From: an uncultured Christensenellaceae bacterium
GTDB lineage: Bacteria > Bacillota > Clostridia > Christensenellales > Borkfalkiaceae
Length of the DNA: 64,000 nt
NCBI GenBank assembly: GCA_910589015.1
Contig: CAJUSA010000001.1
Location: forward strand, 62,001-126,000
Direction: 5' to 3'
Position 1 is the stretch's first letter. Every line of letters begins with the position of its first letter. The translations under genes were made by a program, and so were the position numbers. This document shows positions 41,854-49,205 of this stretch, piece by piece. The notes below the pieces were generated by a model. It had not been told where the DNA came from. It saw only the letters and a program-made list of their open reading frames with translations, and did not search any database.

Positions 41854-43353
41854 ATGTTCGGAATAAGAAAACCTTTCTTATTTTCGGCGGCAATCATGGC
41901 GGCAGTCGGGTTGACTGCGACGGGCGGCGCATTTGCGCACGGCGCGCAGACGGCGCGCGCGGAAAATACCGATCTTACTGCAAACCAAACGGTTTACACC
42001 GAGGGCGACAACCGCTTTACGTTTACCTGCGAAGAAGGGCAGGGCTGGACGCTTACGGCATACGAAGGGACGGCGAAACATCTTGTTCTTCCTTCGCCCG
42101 AACGCATTTCCGTATCGTCGGGACAACCTGCCGTCGAATCTTATGCGATCGGCGAAAACGTGTTTACCGCCGCGGCGGCGATGCGTACGGTGCAACTGCC
42201 CGAGGGGGTCACGGCGGTCGGTGCGGGGGCGTTTGCCGACACCAAACTGACCGAATTATCCCTTCCCGAAACAGTAACGGCGATCGGCGCGCAAGCCTTC
42301 CGCGGTTGCTGGGTGCTCGGTTCGGTGGTTTTTGAAGAGGGCGAAAACGAGCTTACCCTCGGCGATAACTGCTTTAACGATTGTATCTCGCTTACGAATA
42401 TCGAATTGCCCGCGCGCTGTACGAGTGTTGCAAGCGGTGCGTTCGGCGGTTGCGAGGCGTTGGAATGGGCTTATGTGCAATCTTCGGCGCTCGACGGCGC
42501 GACGGACGTTTTTTCGGGTGCGGAAGGATTGCGCGTCGTGTTCTCGCAACAGAAAGACTGCGAACGCGCGGTTCAAAGCGGCGCGGTCGCGGCGCAGGCG
42601 GCAACGCATACCGTGGACGTTACCTTTCACGTTGAAGGGCAGGCGCCCTTCACGGTGCAGCGCCTGTTCGGGGAAGAATATTCTTTCGAGCGCGTGAACG
42701 ACGAGAACAGCAAAGATTACAACGGGTGGCATACGAATATCGAACTGACCGATCTGCCTGCGCAGCACGACAGTTATATATCCACGGTGTGGTACCGCGA
42801 CGCCGAGTTGACGAAAAAAGCGTCGCTCGAATATGTGAACGGCTTGCTCAAAGGGGAAGAAAAAATTTCAGAAATCGCGCTTTACGCGCATGCCACGCTG
42901 ACGCCGCCGAGCGTCCTGAAATCGGCGACGCACGCGTTCGAGAGCGAGGGGTTTGCGCTTTCCGACGCCGAAAAAATGGCGTCGCTCGTCGGGCTGGAAA
43001 GTTATAAAGAGAAATCCGCGCTCGTCTATTCGGCGGTGGCGGACGACGGTTCGAGCGCACTCACGCATATCGCGCATGCGGGAACGTATCTTGTCAGCGT
43101 TTCGCTCGACGGCGACTACGGCGTGTGGAAAAACGTGCCCGTTACGACGCTTACGGTCACGGGGGGCACGGCGCGCACGACGCAGATCATGCTCATCATG
43201 CTCTCGGTGCTGGGGTTGCTTGCCGTCGTGCTGACGATTGCGCTCGTGCTCGTGCGGTCGCGCACGGGGCGCAAAAAGCGCAAAGAGCTGACTTCGGAAG
43301 AGGCGATCGACAAATTCATCGCTTCGGGCGGCAGAACGCGGCTCAAAAAATAA
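41854..43353 (+). CDS. BspA-like leucine-rich-repeat surface protein, membrane anchored
   Basis: 499 aa from ATG 41854 (GGGAGG upstream). Signal peptide with an AxA-type region (ARAE about 36). LRR_5/BspA repeats at about 85-215 (VTAVGAGAFADTKLTELSLPETVTAIG and similar). After a region of unclear fold, a membrane helix lies near 450-472 with a basic cytoplasmic tail of about 27 residues. BspA-type repeats often mediate adhesion. Confidence 0.8.
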   Translation: MFGIRKPFLFSAAIMAAVGLTATGGAFAHGAQTARAENTDLTANQTVYTEGDNRFTFTCEEGQGWTLTAYEGTAKHLVLPSPERISVSSGQPAVESYAIGENVFTAAAAMRTVQLPEGVTAVGAGAFADTKLTELSLPETVTAIGAQAFRGCWVLGSVVFEEGENELTLGDNCFNDCISLTNIELPARCTSVASGAFGGCEALEWAYVQSSALDGATDVFSGAEGLRVVFSQQKDCERAVQSGAVAAQAATHTVDVTFHVEGQAPFTVQRLFGEEYSFERVNDENSKDYNGWHTNIELTDLPAQHDSYISTVWYRDAELTKKASLEYVNGLLKGEEKISEIALYAHATLTPPSVLKSATHAFESEGFALSDAEKMASLVGLESYKEKSALVYSAVADDGSSALTHIAHAGTYLVSVSLDGDYGVWKNVPVTTLTVTGGTARTTQIMLIMLSVLGLLAVVLTIALVLVRSRTGRKKRKELTSEEAIDKFIASGGRTRLKK

Positions 43354-43364
43354 AGATCAGGCTT

Positions 43365-43395
43365 AACACCCGAACAAAGTTCGGGTGTTTTTTAT
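43365..43395 (+). terminator. Terminator of the BspA-like gene, last host signal before the prophage
   Basis: AACACCCGAAC (43365-43375) pairs with GTTCGGGTGTT (43379-43389) around AAA, followed by a T run. Confidence 0.88.
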
Positions 43396-43646
43396 TTCAG
43401 GTAAAAATTTCCGAAAATATTCGCAAAGTCTGTTATTTTGTCAAGCCTTTTTTAATAGGTTTTTAGAAGTTTTTTTATTTTTTCTTAAATATAGCCGAAA
43501 ACGGGCAAAAAGTCAAGCAAATAGGGGGTTGACGGGCGCGGTTTTGACCTTCACAATGCCGCCGAAAGGTTAAAAAGGGCATAGAAAAGCACCGCCGCCC
43601 GTTCGGGCGCGGTTGCGTCCGTGATGTTGCCGCTTCCGTTATGCCT
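43396..43646. other. Gene-free prophage left end
   Basis: No supported gene. On the minus strand a hairpin (43589-43616, CACCGC...GCCCG/CGGGC...GCGGTG type) followed by CTTTTC may end the transposase transcript. Two TTGAC-containing direct half-repeats lie at 43527-43555 (GGTTGACGGGCGCGG and GGTTTTGACC), possible transposase end sites. Confidence 0.4.
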
Positions 43647-44657
43647 CTATGCGGCGCGGTTTTTCAATAATCGGACGTGATAAGTACCCGCCGCCGCGTT
43701 TTTCAGTTCGTCCAACAATTCCGCGCGTTTTTGTAGCGGGGTTATCCACGACCGCCGCCCGTTTTTATCGCGTAAAGACGAGTGCGGGCAATTATTGTAA
43801 CGGTTGCACCAATCGCGCATTTTGTCGCGTAATTCCTCAAAGGTTTTGAACGATAAAAAGCGGTAAAATTTCTCGCTGTCGGTGCGGTGCGACCGTTCGA
43901 CTTTTCCGTTGTGGCGGGGCGTGTAGACGCGTATCAATTTATGATGTATTTTAAGGTGGTTTAACAGTTTATCGACAATATGTATTTTGCCGTCGCCCGT
44001 GCCTTTCGGGTTTGTAAATTCTGTGCCGTTGTCCGTTTGTATCGTATCGGGCAAATAACCGAAGGCGACGATTGCCCGCTTGATAAAATCAACGGTCGAG
44101 TATCCGCTTTTTTCCTTGTACGGATATAAAAACCGCTCGCGGGTCGCTTCGTCAATCATTGTGTATTGATAACAACGCTCCGTCCGATAGATACCGCGCC
44201 CACATTCAAACGGGACGTATTTTACGTCCATTTGCCATTTTACGCCGAGCATTTGCGGCGTGTCATACGGTTGCGGTATATATTCGTTGTATTCCTGCGC
44301 GGGGCGCAATTTGTGTTTCATTAAAAAGCGGTAAAACCCGCCGTAAGTGCGCGTATAGCCGTACTCGGTGCGTAACACGCCCAACGCTTCGGCGTACCCG
44401 ATGTCGGGGCGGTCGGCGAATACGGCGGCAATGTTCGCCGCTTCCGCTTCCGTGTGTGCGTTCGGGTGCGGGGAGTGGGGGCGGCTTGACTTGTTTTCAA
44501 GGCTTGCAAGAGTCCCGTCATATTGCCGCCGCCAACGGTAAAGGCTTTGCACCGTGCATTTTGTTTTTTTAGCGACCCAATAATAGTCGCGCCCTTCGTC
44601 AAGCCACAATTTGAGTGCTTTTTCTTTTTCGCGTGCCGTGTATTTTGTACCCTTCAT
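43647..44657 (-). CDS. DDE-type transposase (rve core, IS481/IS3-like)
   Basis: 336 aa. HTH domain (about 1-50, YYWVAKKTKCTVQSLYRWRR), a second helical DNA-binding part, then the RNase H-like core with catalytic D144 (WQMDVKYV), D209 (IQTDNGTEF) and E254 (GKVERSHR). GAGG precedes the start. No terminal inverted repeats or target duplication were found around it, and it is last in an early-type operon at the prophage end. It could be a resident insertion sequence or the transposase by which the phage integrates. Confidence 0.85.
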   Translation of the reverse strand: MKGTKYTAREKEKALKLWLDEGRDYYWVAKKTKCTVQSLYRWRRQYDGTLASLENKSSRPHSPHPNAHTEAEAANIAAVFADRPDIGYAEALGVLRTEYGYTRTYGGFYRFLMKHKLRPAQEYNEYIPQPYDTPQMLGVKWQMDVKYVPFECGRGIYRTERCYQYTMIDEATRERFLYPYKEKSGYSTVDFIKRAIVAFGYLPDTIQTDNGTEFTNPKGTGDGKIHIVDKLLNHLKIHHKLIRVYTPRHNGKVERSHRTDSEKFYRFLSFKTFEELRDKMRDWCNRYNNCPHSSLRDKNGRRSWITPLQKRAELLDELKNAAAGTYHVRLLKNRAA

Positions 44658-44685
44658 AATTTTAACCTCCGTGAAGTAAAAGCGG

Positions 44686-44712
44686 GCGACCGTGATGTGT
44701 CGCCCGCTTTCG
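44686..44712 (-). terminator. Hairpin between the RHH gene and the transposase
   Basis: AGCGGGCGAC and GTCGCCCGCT form a 10-bp stem; on the minus strand TTTTAC follows. It may attenuate transcription into the transposase gene. Confidence 0.6.
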
Positions 44713-44715
44713 TGC

Positions 44716-44907
44716 TTATTGCTTTTGTTCTAACTGTTTAACCGCCCAACGTAAAAACTCGGCTTTTTTCATACCCGCCGCCGCGATTGCCGCGTCAATT
44801 CGAGCGAGTTCGTCGGGCTGTAAATTTACGATAAACGGCTTATATTTTCCGTTAATTTTTGCCGCATACTTTTTGTCGGCGGCTTTTTGCGCCTCGCTTC
44901 GTGCCAT
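44716..44907 (-). CDS. Ribbon-helix-helix DNA-binding protein
   Basis: 63 aa. A Lys-rich N terminus is followed by a short strand (PFIVNL), helix A (PDELARIDAAIAAAG) and helix B (KKAEFLRWAVKQLEQ), the RHH plan of Arc/CopG proteins. Two bases after the upstream gene; probably an early regulator of the prophage. Confidence 0.6.
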   Translation of the reverse strand: MARSEAQKAADKKYAAKINGKYKPFIVNLQPDELARIDAAIAAAGMKKAEFLRWAVKQLEQKQ

Positions 44908-44909
44908 AA

Positions 44910-45092
44910 TTACTCCTCCGATATATCAAGCGTTATGCCACAATCAGCGAGCGCGGCTTTTGCGGCATTGTCAAGCCCGTTTGCGTGGGCGATTTCGAGC
45001 AATTTTATTATTGCCGTTATAAGGTTATCGGGCGCGATGTTTGCGTTTTGTAACGCGGTTGCGGTGTTTTCAATAAATTTTTCGATTTTCAT
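44910..45092 (-). CDS. Small acidic phage protein of unknown function
   Basis: 60 aa, predicted helical (IENTATALQNANIA...LITAIIKLLEIAHANGLDNAAK). No family recognised. It lies in the early operon between the 42-residue gene and the RHH gene. Confidence 0.5.
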   Translation of the reverse strand: MKIEKFIENTATALQNANIAPDNLITAIIKLLEIAHANGLDNAAKAALADCGITLDISEE

Positions 45093-45188
45093 TGTTGCAT
45101 ACTCCTTGACTTTTATTTTTTTTAGTGGTATAGTATAAGCAACCTAATCGGCAAGGGGCTTGCGCCCCCGCCTTTCGGTTTTAGCGGT

Positions 45189-45317
45189 TTACCGCTTGTC
45201 TTGTGCCTTGCTAACGTATTTGACGGTTGCGCTGGTAACTCTTCCGTCTTTATCGTAAGTAACTTTTATGTAACTTACTTGATACGTTTCGCGGGGCTTT
45301 TTCTTTTGCCTTTTCAT
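45189..45317 (-). CDS. 42-residue basic protein, first gene of the early operon
   Basis: The ATG at 45317 is preceded on the minus strand by GGAGGTG. The translation starts MKRQKKKPRETYQVSY and ends KAQDKR; a basic start and a beta-hairpin-like middle (IKVTYDKDGRVTSATVKYV). The strong ribosome-binding site and the promoter just upstream support a real gene. Function unknown. Confidence 0.6.
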   Translation of the reverse strand: MKRQKKKPRETYQVSYIKVTYDKDGRVTSATVKYVSKAQDKR

Positions 45318-45363
45318 ATCTGCACCTCCTTTTTTTATTCAAGGTCGTTTCCCTTACCTTGTG

Positions 45364-45397
45364 ATTATATTATATCATAGTTATTATGATATGTCAA
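45364..45397 (-). promoter_or_regulatory. Early promoter with a palindromic operator between -35 and -10
   Basis: Minus strand: TTGACA (45397-45392), 17 bp, TATAAT (45374-45369), with a second TATAAT overlapping downstream (45369-45364). The spacer is almost filled by ATATCATA-GTTAT-TATGATAT (45372-45392), a perfect 8-bp palindrome. A repressor bound there would block the polymerase; the XRE protein at 45733 is the natural candidate. Confidence 0.8.
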
Positions 45398-45444
45398 TAC
45401 TTTTAATGCACTTTTTCAAAAAAATTTTAACTTTTTTTGCAACA

Positions 45445-45645
45445 AAAAACGCTCCCGAAGTGGGGGCGTTTCTCGCTGTACCGATAACGGTCGGCACATA
45501 ATTTTATAGCCGCATCGCATTGACAAACACTTGCGGAAGTTGTATAATAATTTTGCTACAAACATCATACACTTGCAAGAGCCGTAAATAACGCGGCGCG
45601 GCTAATGGAATATCGCAACCGATTTCTCGGTCTTGCGACAACCGT
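45445..45645 (-). ncRNA. Candidate 200-nt leftward RNA of the immunity region
   Basis: A minus-strand promoter, TTGACA (45680-45675), 17 bp, TATAAT (45657-45652), faces left. About 200 nt on lies a minus-strand terminator: AACGC-CCCC/GGGAGCGTT with TTTTTT (45470-45442). Between them no frame has a ribosome-binding site. A stem is visible at 45614-45637. The RNA would overlap the rightward promoter at 45520-45548 in antisense. Confidence 0.5.
45520..45548 (+). promoter_or_regulatory. Rightward promoter toward the XRE repressor
   Basis: TTGACA (45520-45525), 17 bp, TATAAT (45543-45548). It points to the repressor gene 185 bp away and converges with the leftward promoter at 45652-45680. Confidence 0.75.
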
Positions 45646-45732
45646 GCTTATATTATATATCGGTTTACCGAGATTGTCAAGGCTTCTTGCTCGCGTATTG
45701 AAAAAATAAAACGCGCAAGGAGTCTTTTTCTT

Positions 45733-46143
45733 ATGACGCTAAACGAGCGAATATTCGACCTTTTATCCCGAAAAGAAAAAACGCAAACCGACATTGCAAG
45801 ATTGCTTAATATCCGCCCGACAACCGTGTCGGAGTGGCGTAAAGGCAAGTACACGCCGTCGGTTGCAAATTGTGTCGCGCTTGCCGACTTTTTCGGCGTA
45901 TCGCTTGATTACTTGATTACGGGGCGCGAGCCGCGCGGCGCACCCGTTCAACAAATAATCGGCAACAATAACTCGAATAATACCGCCATTGCGGGCGCGG
46001 TGGTGGTAGGGGGCGACGATTTGCCCGAATACGAGCGGGAGTTGCTAAAAGTGGCGGGCGCGTTCGATATGCGCCGCAAAAACGATTTATTGTCGTATGC
46101 GTACAAACTTGAAAAGCAAATAAAGGACGAAGGAGGTCTTTAA
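45733..46143 (+). CDS. XRE-family phage repressor
   Basis: 136 aa. HTH at about 5-62 (QTDIARLLNIRPTTVSEWRKG and PSVANCVALADFFGVSLDYL). An Asn-rich linker (IIGNNNSNNTAIA) leads to a short C-terminal helix pair, too small for a LexA-like peptidase. AAGGAG precedes the ATG. Divergent from the early operon, as in temperate phages. The next gene starts two bases after its stop. Confidence 0.85.
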   Translation: MTLNERIFDLLSRKEKTQTDIARLLNIRPTTVSEWRKGKYTPSVANCVALADFFGVSLDYLITGREPRGAPVQQIIGNNNSNNTAIAGAVVVGGDDLPEYERELLKVAGAFDMRRKNDLLSYAYKLEKQIKDEGGL

Positions 46144-46145
46144 TT

Positions 46146-46808
46146 ATGATGTGGTTTTACAAACTTAAACGGTCGGTACGGGTTATAATCGCCGTTGTTG
46201 CGTGGTTGCCTGTTATTGTGTTTTCGGGCATTATCGGGGGCGATGTGGGCGACGATTTGCAAGCGTGGCAAGCGATTGTATTTTTATTGTTACTTGCCGT
46301 CGGCGTTGTGTTTACGGTCTTTGCGGCACTTGCCCGCAAGCGTGAAAAGCAAACGGCAAAAGACGCGCAACCCGCCGCCACACCCGAACGAGCAACCGAT
46401 ACGCCGCAAGCAACGCCCCGCGCCGATGTACGGCAACCTTCAGTAATTACGATGTCCGACGAGGCAATCAAGTCGCCCGTCGACGGCGGTATCAAATTAC
46501 CGATGTTTACAAAGGCGGTCGGCGTTACGTTTGATAACTGCCAAGCGCACATTAAAAAAAGCAATATCGGCGACGCGGTTTTAATCAAGCATAAGCCGAC
46601 GGACGAATACGCAAACAGTACGGATATAATAAACGCCCGAACGGGCGGGCGCGTGGGTAGGATAGGGGGCGACCTTGCGTGGTCGTTGTTGGACGCGTTC
46701 GACGACGGCTTTGTTTTGGACGGCGTAATTGCCGATATAACGGGCGGGGGCGACGGTCAAAATTACGGTTGCAATATCAAAATAACGGGCGAGCATTTCG
46801 ACGCATAA
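46146..46808 (+). CDS. Membrane-anchored HIRAN-domain protein
   Basis: 220 aa. Two membrane helices (about 11-31 and 42-62), an Ala/Pro/Thr-rich linker (about 65-105) and a C-terminal HIRAN-like domain (about 120-215): AVGVTFDNCQAHIKK...GDAVLIKHKPTDEY...NARTGGRVGRIGGDLAWSLL. HIRAN domains in other proteins bind DNA 3' ends or damaged DNA. Cotranscribed with the repressor, so expressed in the lysogen; a role in host defence or superinfection control is inference. Confidence 0.7.
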   Translation: MMWFYKLKRSVRVIIAVVAWLPVIVFSGIIGGDVGDDLQAWQAIVFLLLLAVGVVFTVFAALARKREKQTAKDAQPAATPERATDTPQATPRADVRQPSVITMSDEAIKSPVDGGIKLPMFTKAVGVTFDNCQAHIKKSNIGDAVLIKHKPTDEYANSTDIINARTGGRVGRIGGDLAWSLLDAFDDGFVLDGVIADITGGGDGQNYGCNIKITGEHFDA

Positions 46809-46828
46809 CCGCCGCCCGCACAGTACAT

Positions 46829-46862
46829 AAAAACCGCCTTCCCGAACGGGAGGGCGGTTTTG
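46829..46862. terminator. Bidirectional terminator between HIRAN gene and holin operon
   Basis: AAAACCGCCxTCCCG and CGGGAGGGCGGTTTT form a long stem around a short AA-containing loop, with A and T runs on either side. Confidence 0.85.
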
Positions 46863-46875
46863 CTATGTTATTAAA

Positions 46876-47265
46876 TTATGCGCGGTTTTTCAAGTCGTAG
46901 AGCGTCGCTTCGATTTGGTTTTTTATCCACGCGCCCACGTCGCCGAAGTTCGCCTGTATGTATGTTTGCGCTTCCTGCGATATTTGCGTTTGTGCCGCTT
47001 CCGCCGCTTGCTGTAAAGCGTTCTTTTGTGCTTCCGCCGTCCACGCGTCCGTACCTTTAATTGCTTGTACATAAGTTTGATACGTCGACTTTACGACCGA
47101 CGCAATAACGTCGATTGCGCCCGATAAAAGGGCTTGCGCCTGTTGATTTTTTATTTTTGTTGATACAAGGGTTTTAACCTTAACCAAAACCCACGAGCCG
47201 AGCGCGGCAAGCGCGGTCGACAATACGGTTGCGACAATGCTAATTAAAATTTGTTGCCAAGTCAT
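46876..47265 (-). CDS. Phage holin, LLH family
   Basis: 129 aa. N-terminal membrane helix (about 5-28), then a long helical region rich in Ala and Gln ending in FGDVGAWIKNQIEATLYDLKN. This is the pattern of phi-LL-H type holins, which form membrane lesions for lysis. Last gene of the late operon. Confidence 0.75.
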   Translation of the reverse strand: MTWQQILISIVATVLSTALAALGSWVLVKVKTLVSTKIKNQQAQALLSGAIDVIASVVKSTYQTYVQAIKGTDAWTAEAQKNALQQAAEAAQTQISQEAQTYIQANFGDVGAWIKNQIEATLYDLKNRA

Positions 47266-47267
47266 AG

Positions 47268-47606
47268 TTAATCGTCCTCCGATACTTTATTTTTGCTTTG
47301 TTTGGGTGGTGTTTCGGGCAACGCCAAAATATCGTTGTATAAGTCCGTTATAACGCCGTTGCCGCCGAGCGCGTGATATGCTTCATATTCGCGCCGTACC
47401 GCGTCCTTCGCGTAAACGGGGCAATATCCGCGTGCGACCCACTTTTCATTTTGCCGTATGATTTCGGCGCGTAAAAGGCTTTGTACGCCGTTTTCGACGG
47501 CTTTGTGCCTAACTTTACCCGACCGCAAATACGCAATAACCGCCGTAACGACGACCCCGACGGTGGTGCTTATAACTGCCGTTATAATGGTTGCCGCGAT
47601 GTTCAC
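47268..47606 (-). CDS. Small phage membrane protein near the holin
   Basis: 112 aa from GTG 47606, chosen because GAGGTG lies upstream and the start is one base after the preceding stop. One N-terminal membrane helix (about 3-25), then a soluble helical domain (QSLLRAEIIRQNEKWVARGY). Similar single-helix proteins accompany holins in phages; a second holin or antiholin is possible. Confidence 0.6.
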   Translation of the reverse strand: MNIAATIITAVISTTVGVVVTAVIAYLRSGKVRHKAVENGVQSLLRAEIIRQNEKWVARGYCPVYAKDAVRREYEAYHALGGNGVITDLYNDILALPETPPKQSKNKVSEDD

Positions 47607-47607
47607 G

Positions 47608-47826
47608 TTACACCTCGATAAACCACTCGTCGCGGAGCGATGTTTGCCCGCTTTCGGCGATTTCGTCCTTTGTTTTTCCGTCAAGGGCGTTTACCCATAT
47701 TTCCCGCGCGTCGTCGATTTCGCGTTGTGTGAGTATGCCCGCCGCCTTGTCGGCGTTTGCGGTTTCGAGCCATTTTTCAACGCTAAAAACCGCCGTCCCG
47801 TTTTTTGCTTCCTGTTTGCTTGCCAT
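47608..47826 (-). CDS. Small phage protein after the reverse transcriptase
   Basis: 72 aa, acidic, helical (VEKWLETANADKAAGILTQREIDDAREIWVNALDG). GGAGGTAATTTT precedes the start. It resembles short proteins between tail fibers and holins in phages, function unknown. It is too small and unlike the four-helix Avd proteins of DGRs. Confidence 0.55.
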   Translation of the reverse strand: MASKQEAKNGTAVFSVEKWLETANADKAAGILTQREIDDAREIWVNALDGKTKDEIAESGQTSLRDEWFIEV

Positions 47827-47833
47827 AATAAAA

Positions 47834-48886
47834 TTACCTCCGTTTTTTATTTTGCTTTTTGTTGTAATTGCTTACAATGCGTTTTAACTTGCTTTTCGGT
47901 GCATACGGGTAAATGTGCTTTTTGTAAAACCCGCAAGCGTTGATGTGTTGCAACCACCCGATAAGGGATAAAAGACTCATTGCTTGATGTGGCGTTATAT
48001 AACCCGTCTTTTTGACCTTGCGCACCCTGCGGCATAATCGAAAAAATATGCGCTTGCGCAAAATGGTTTTGTGCTTATAAAAGCGATACCCGACAAAATC
48101 AATCGGGCGGGAGTTAAGCCGCCACACCTGCCAATTATCCTTCAACTTTAAGCCGATACCGTGCAAATATTCGTTGATAGCCGCAACCGCGCGGCGCAAC
48201 TTTCTTTTGTTGCTGTCGATTAAAACCATATCGTCGACGTACCGCACATAATATTTGATGTGTAATTGTTCTTTTACATAGTGGTCGAGTCCCTCCAAGT
48301 AAAAATTTGAAAACCATTGCGACGTATAATAGCCAATAGGCAAGTGGTCGCCGCCGTTTTCAAGTATTTTGCCGATAAGTTCCAACATACGCGCGTCTTT
48401 GATTTTGCGCCGTAACATATCGAGCAAAATGGGCGGGCGGACGCTGTCGAAAAACTTTGATATATCCAACTTTGCGCAATAACGCATTTTGCCGTCGTGT
48501 ATCGCCGTTTCGACGTATGCTTTCGCGTCAATGCCGCCGCGATTTGGAATACTGCCGCAACAATACCGATACATACCGCGCATTATAACGGGTTGTATTG
48601 CCGTAATAACGAGCCAATGTATAATTTGGTCGGGGTAAAATTTCGGTATCGTGATTATGCGCCGTTTGCGGCAAGAGTTGTCGTAAATTTCGCACGTTTG
48701 CGACGGGGATAAAACCACGTCGCCCGCTTCGAGCATTTGCTTTAACTCTTGCGCATAACGGTCAATATCGGCAAGTATGCGACTTATATATGCGCGGTCG
48801 GTCTTGCCTTTCGCCGCGTTGCGTATCGCCTTTTTAATAAAGTCGATGTCGCACATAGTTTCGTATAAATGACCGACCCGCTTCAT
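47834..48886 (-). CDS. DGR reverse transcriptase
   Basis: 350 aa. RT motifs in order: RKRRIITIPKFYPDQIIHWLV (motif 1-2 region, about 73-93), CGSIPNRG (110-117), KLDISKFFDSV with D141, IGYYTSQW (184-191) and YVDD (216-219), then GYRFYK. The IGxxTSQ motif and short, thumb-only C terminus are typical of DGR enzymes, and no maturase or endonuclease domain is present. The template repeat lies 112 bp upstream. AAGGAGATTAAAGGA precedes the ATG. It should copy the template RNA with errors at adenines. Confidence 0.95.
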   Translation of the reverse strand: MKRVGHLYETMCDIDFIKKAIRNAAKGKTDRAYISRILADIDRYAQELKQMLEAGDVVLSPSQTCEIYDNSCRKRRIITIPKFYPDQIIHWLVITAIQPVIMRGMYRYCCGSIPNRGGIDAKAYVETAIHDGKMRYCAKLDISKFFDSVRPPILLDMLRRKIKDARMLELIGKILENGGDHLPIGYYTSQWFSNFYLEGLDHYVKEQLHIKYYVRYVDDMVLIDSNKRKLRRAVAAINEYLHGIGLKLKDNWQVWRLNSRPIDFVGYRFYKHKTILRKRIFFRLCRRVRKVKKTGYITPHQAMSLLSLIGWLQHINACGFYKKHIYPYAPKSKLKRIVSNYNKKQNKKRR

Positions 48887-48997
48887 TTCCTTTAATCTCC
48901 TTGCGGTCTTTCAATGCTTTACTAAACCGCCCTCTTTGTGGAGTGTTTTTTGCCAAGTGGCAAGGACTGAACGCACTATAAGACGACTTTCAAGATT
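48887..48997 (-). other. Spacer between template repeat and reverse transcriptase
   Basis: No gene. TTGCCAAGTGGCAA (48950-48963) is a perfect palindrome that would form a hairpin in the RNA 3' of the template repeat. In the Bordetella phage DGR the corresponding downstream RNA is needed for cDNA priming, so this segment may have the same role. Confidence 0.5.
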
Positions 48998-49125
48998 AAA
49001 TGCGACCCCCGATGTTCGAGTTCGCGTTCGACGGCGTGTAATTACCGTTCCAATACCACAAACCCGCGTTCGTGCCGTTGTTCCAATTACCACCGACCGC
49101 CAAGACCGAGCCGTTCGCGTTCGCG
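48998..49125 (-). repeat. DGR template repeat (TR)
   Basis: 128 bp that align without gaps to 49223-49350 (offset 225). The 109 identical positions include long blocks (49049-49069 and 49089-49114); the 19 differences all fall on T of the plus strand, that is, on A of the template RNA. The transcribed strand contains 11 AAC codons in the frame of the variable gene. It has no start codon or stop-bounded gene of its own and acts as RNA template. Confidence 0.96.
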
Positions 49126-49173
49126 GCGGGGAGTGTGCGTCCTGCCCTAAATATTGATTTGATTGATTTATAC

Positions 49174-49197
49174 GTTAAGGGGGGAGTCCCCCTTAAC
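49174..49197. other. Hairpin between variable and template repeats
   Basis: GTTAAGGGGG (49174-49183) pairs perfectly with CCCCCTTAAC (49188-49197), 10 bp with loop GAGT. It begins nine bases after the stop codon of the variable gene and 25 bp beyond the variable repeat. In the Bordetella phage system a GC-rich hairpin or cruciform just downstream of the variable repeat is needed for efficient target recognition. It may also terminate the tail transcript. Confidence 0.75.
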
Positions 49198-49205
49198 AAA
49201 CCCCC

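Noticed and set aside
43647..44657. Complete insertion sequence with inverted repeats
   Set aside because: I could not find terminal inverted repeats or a target duplication around the transposase, so only the gene is annotated.
45440..45605. Small minus-strand frame starting MMFVAK in the immunity region
   Set aside because: No ribosome-binding site, crosses the terminator hairpin and has odd composition; a non-coding RNA is more likely.
47834..48886. Reverse transcriptase as a group II intron or retron enzyme
   Set aside because: No intron domains, maturase or endonuclease part and no msr/msd. The adjacent template/variable repeats with A-only changes fit a DGR.
48996..49199. Short open frame over the template repeat
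   Set aside because: It translates the template in the same phase as the tail protein, as expected from the homology, but has no ribosome-binding site; the repeat acts as RNA.
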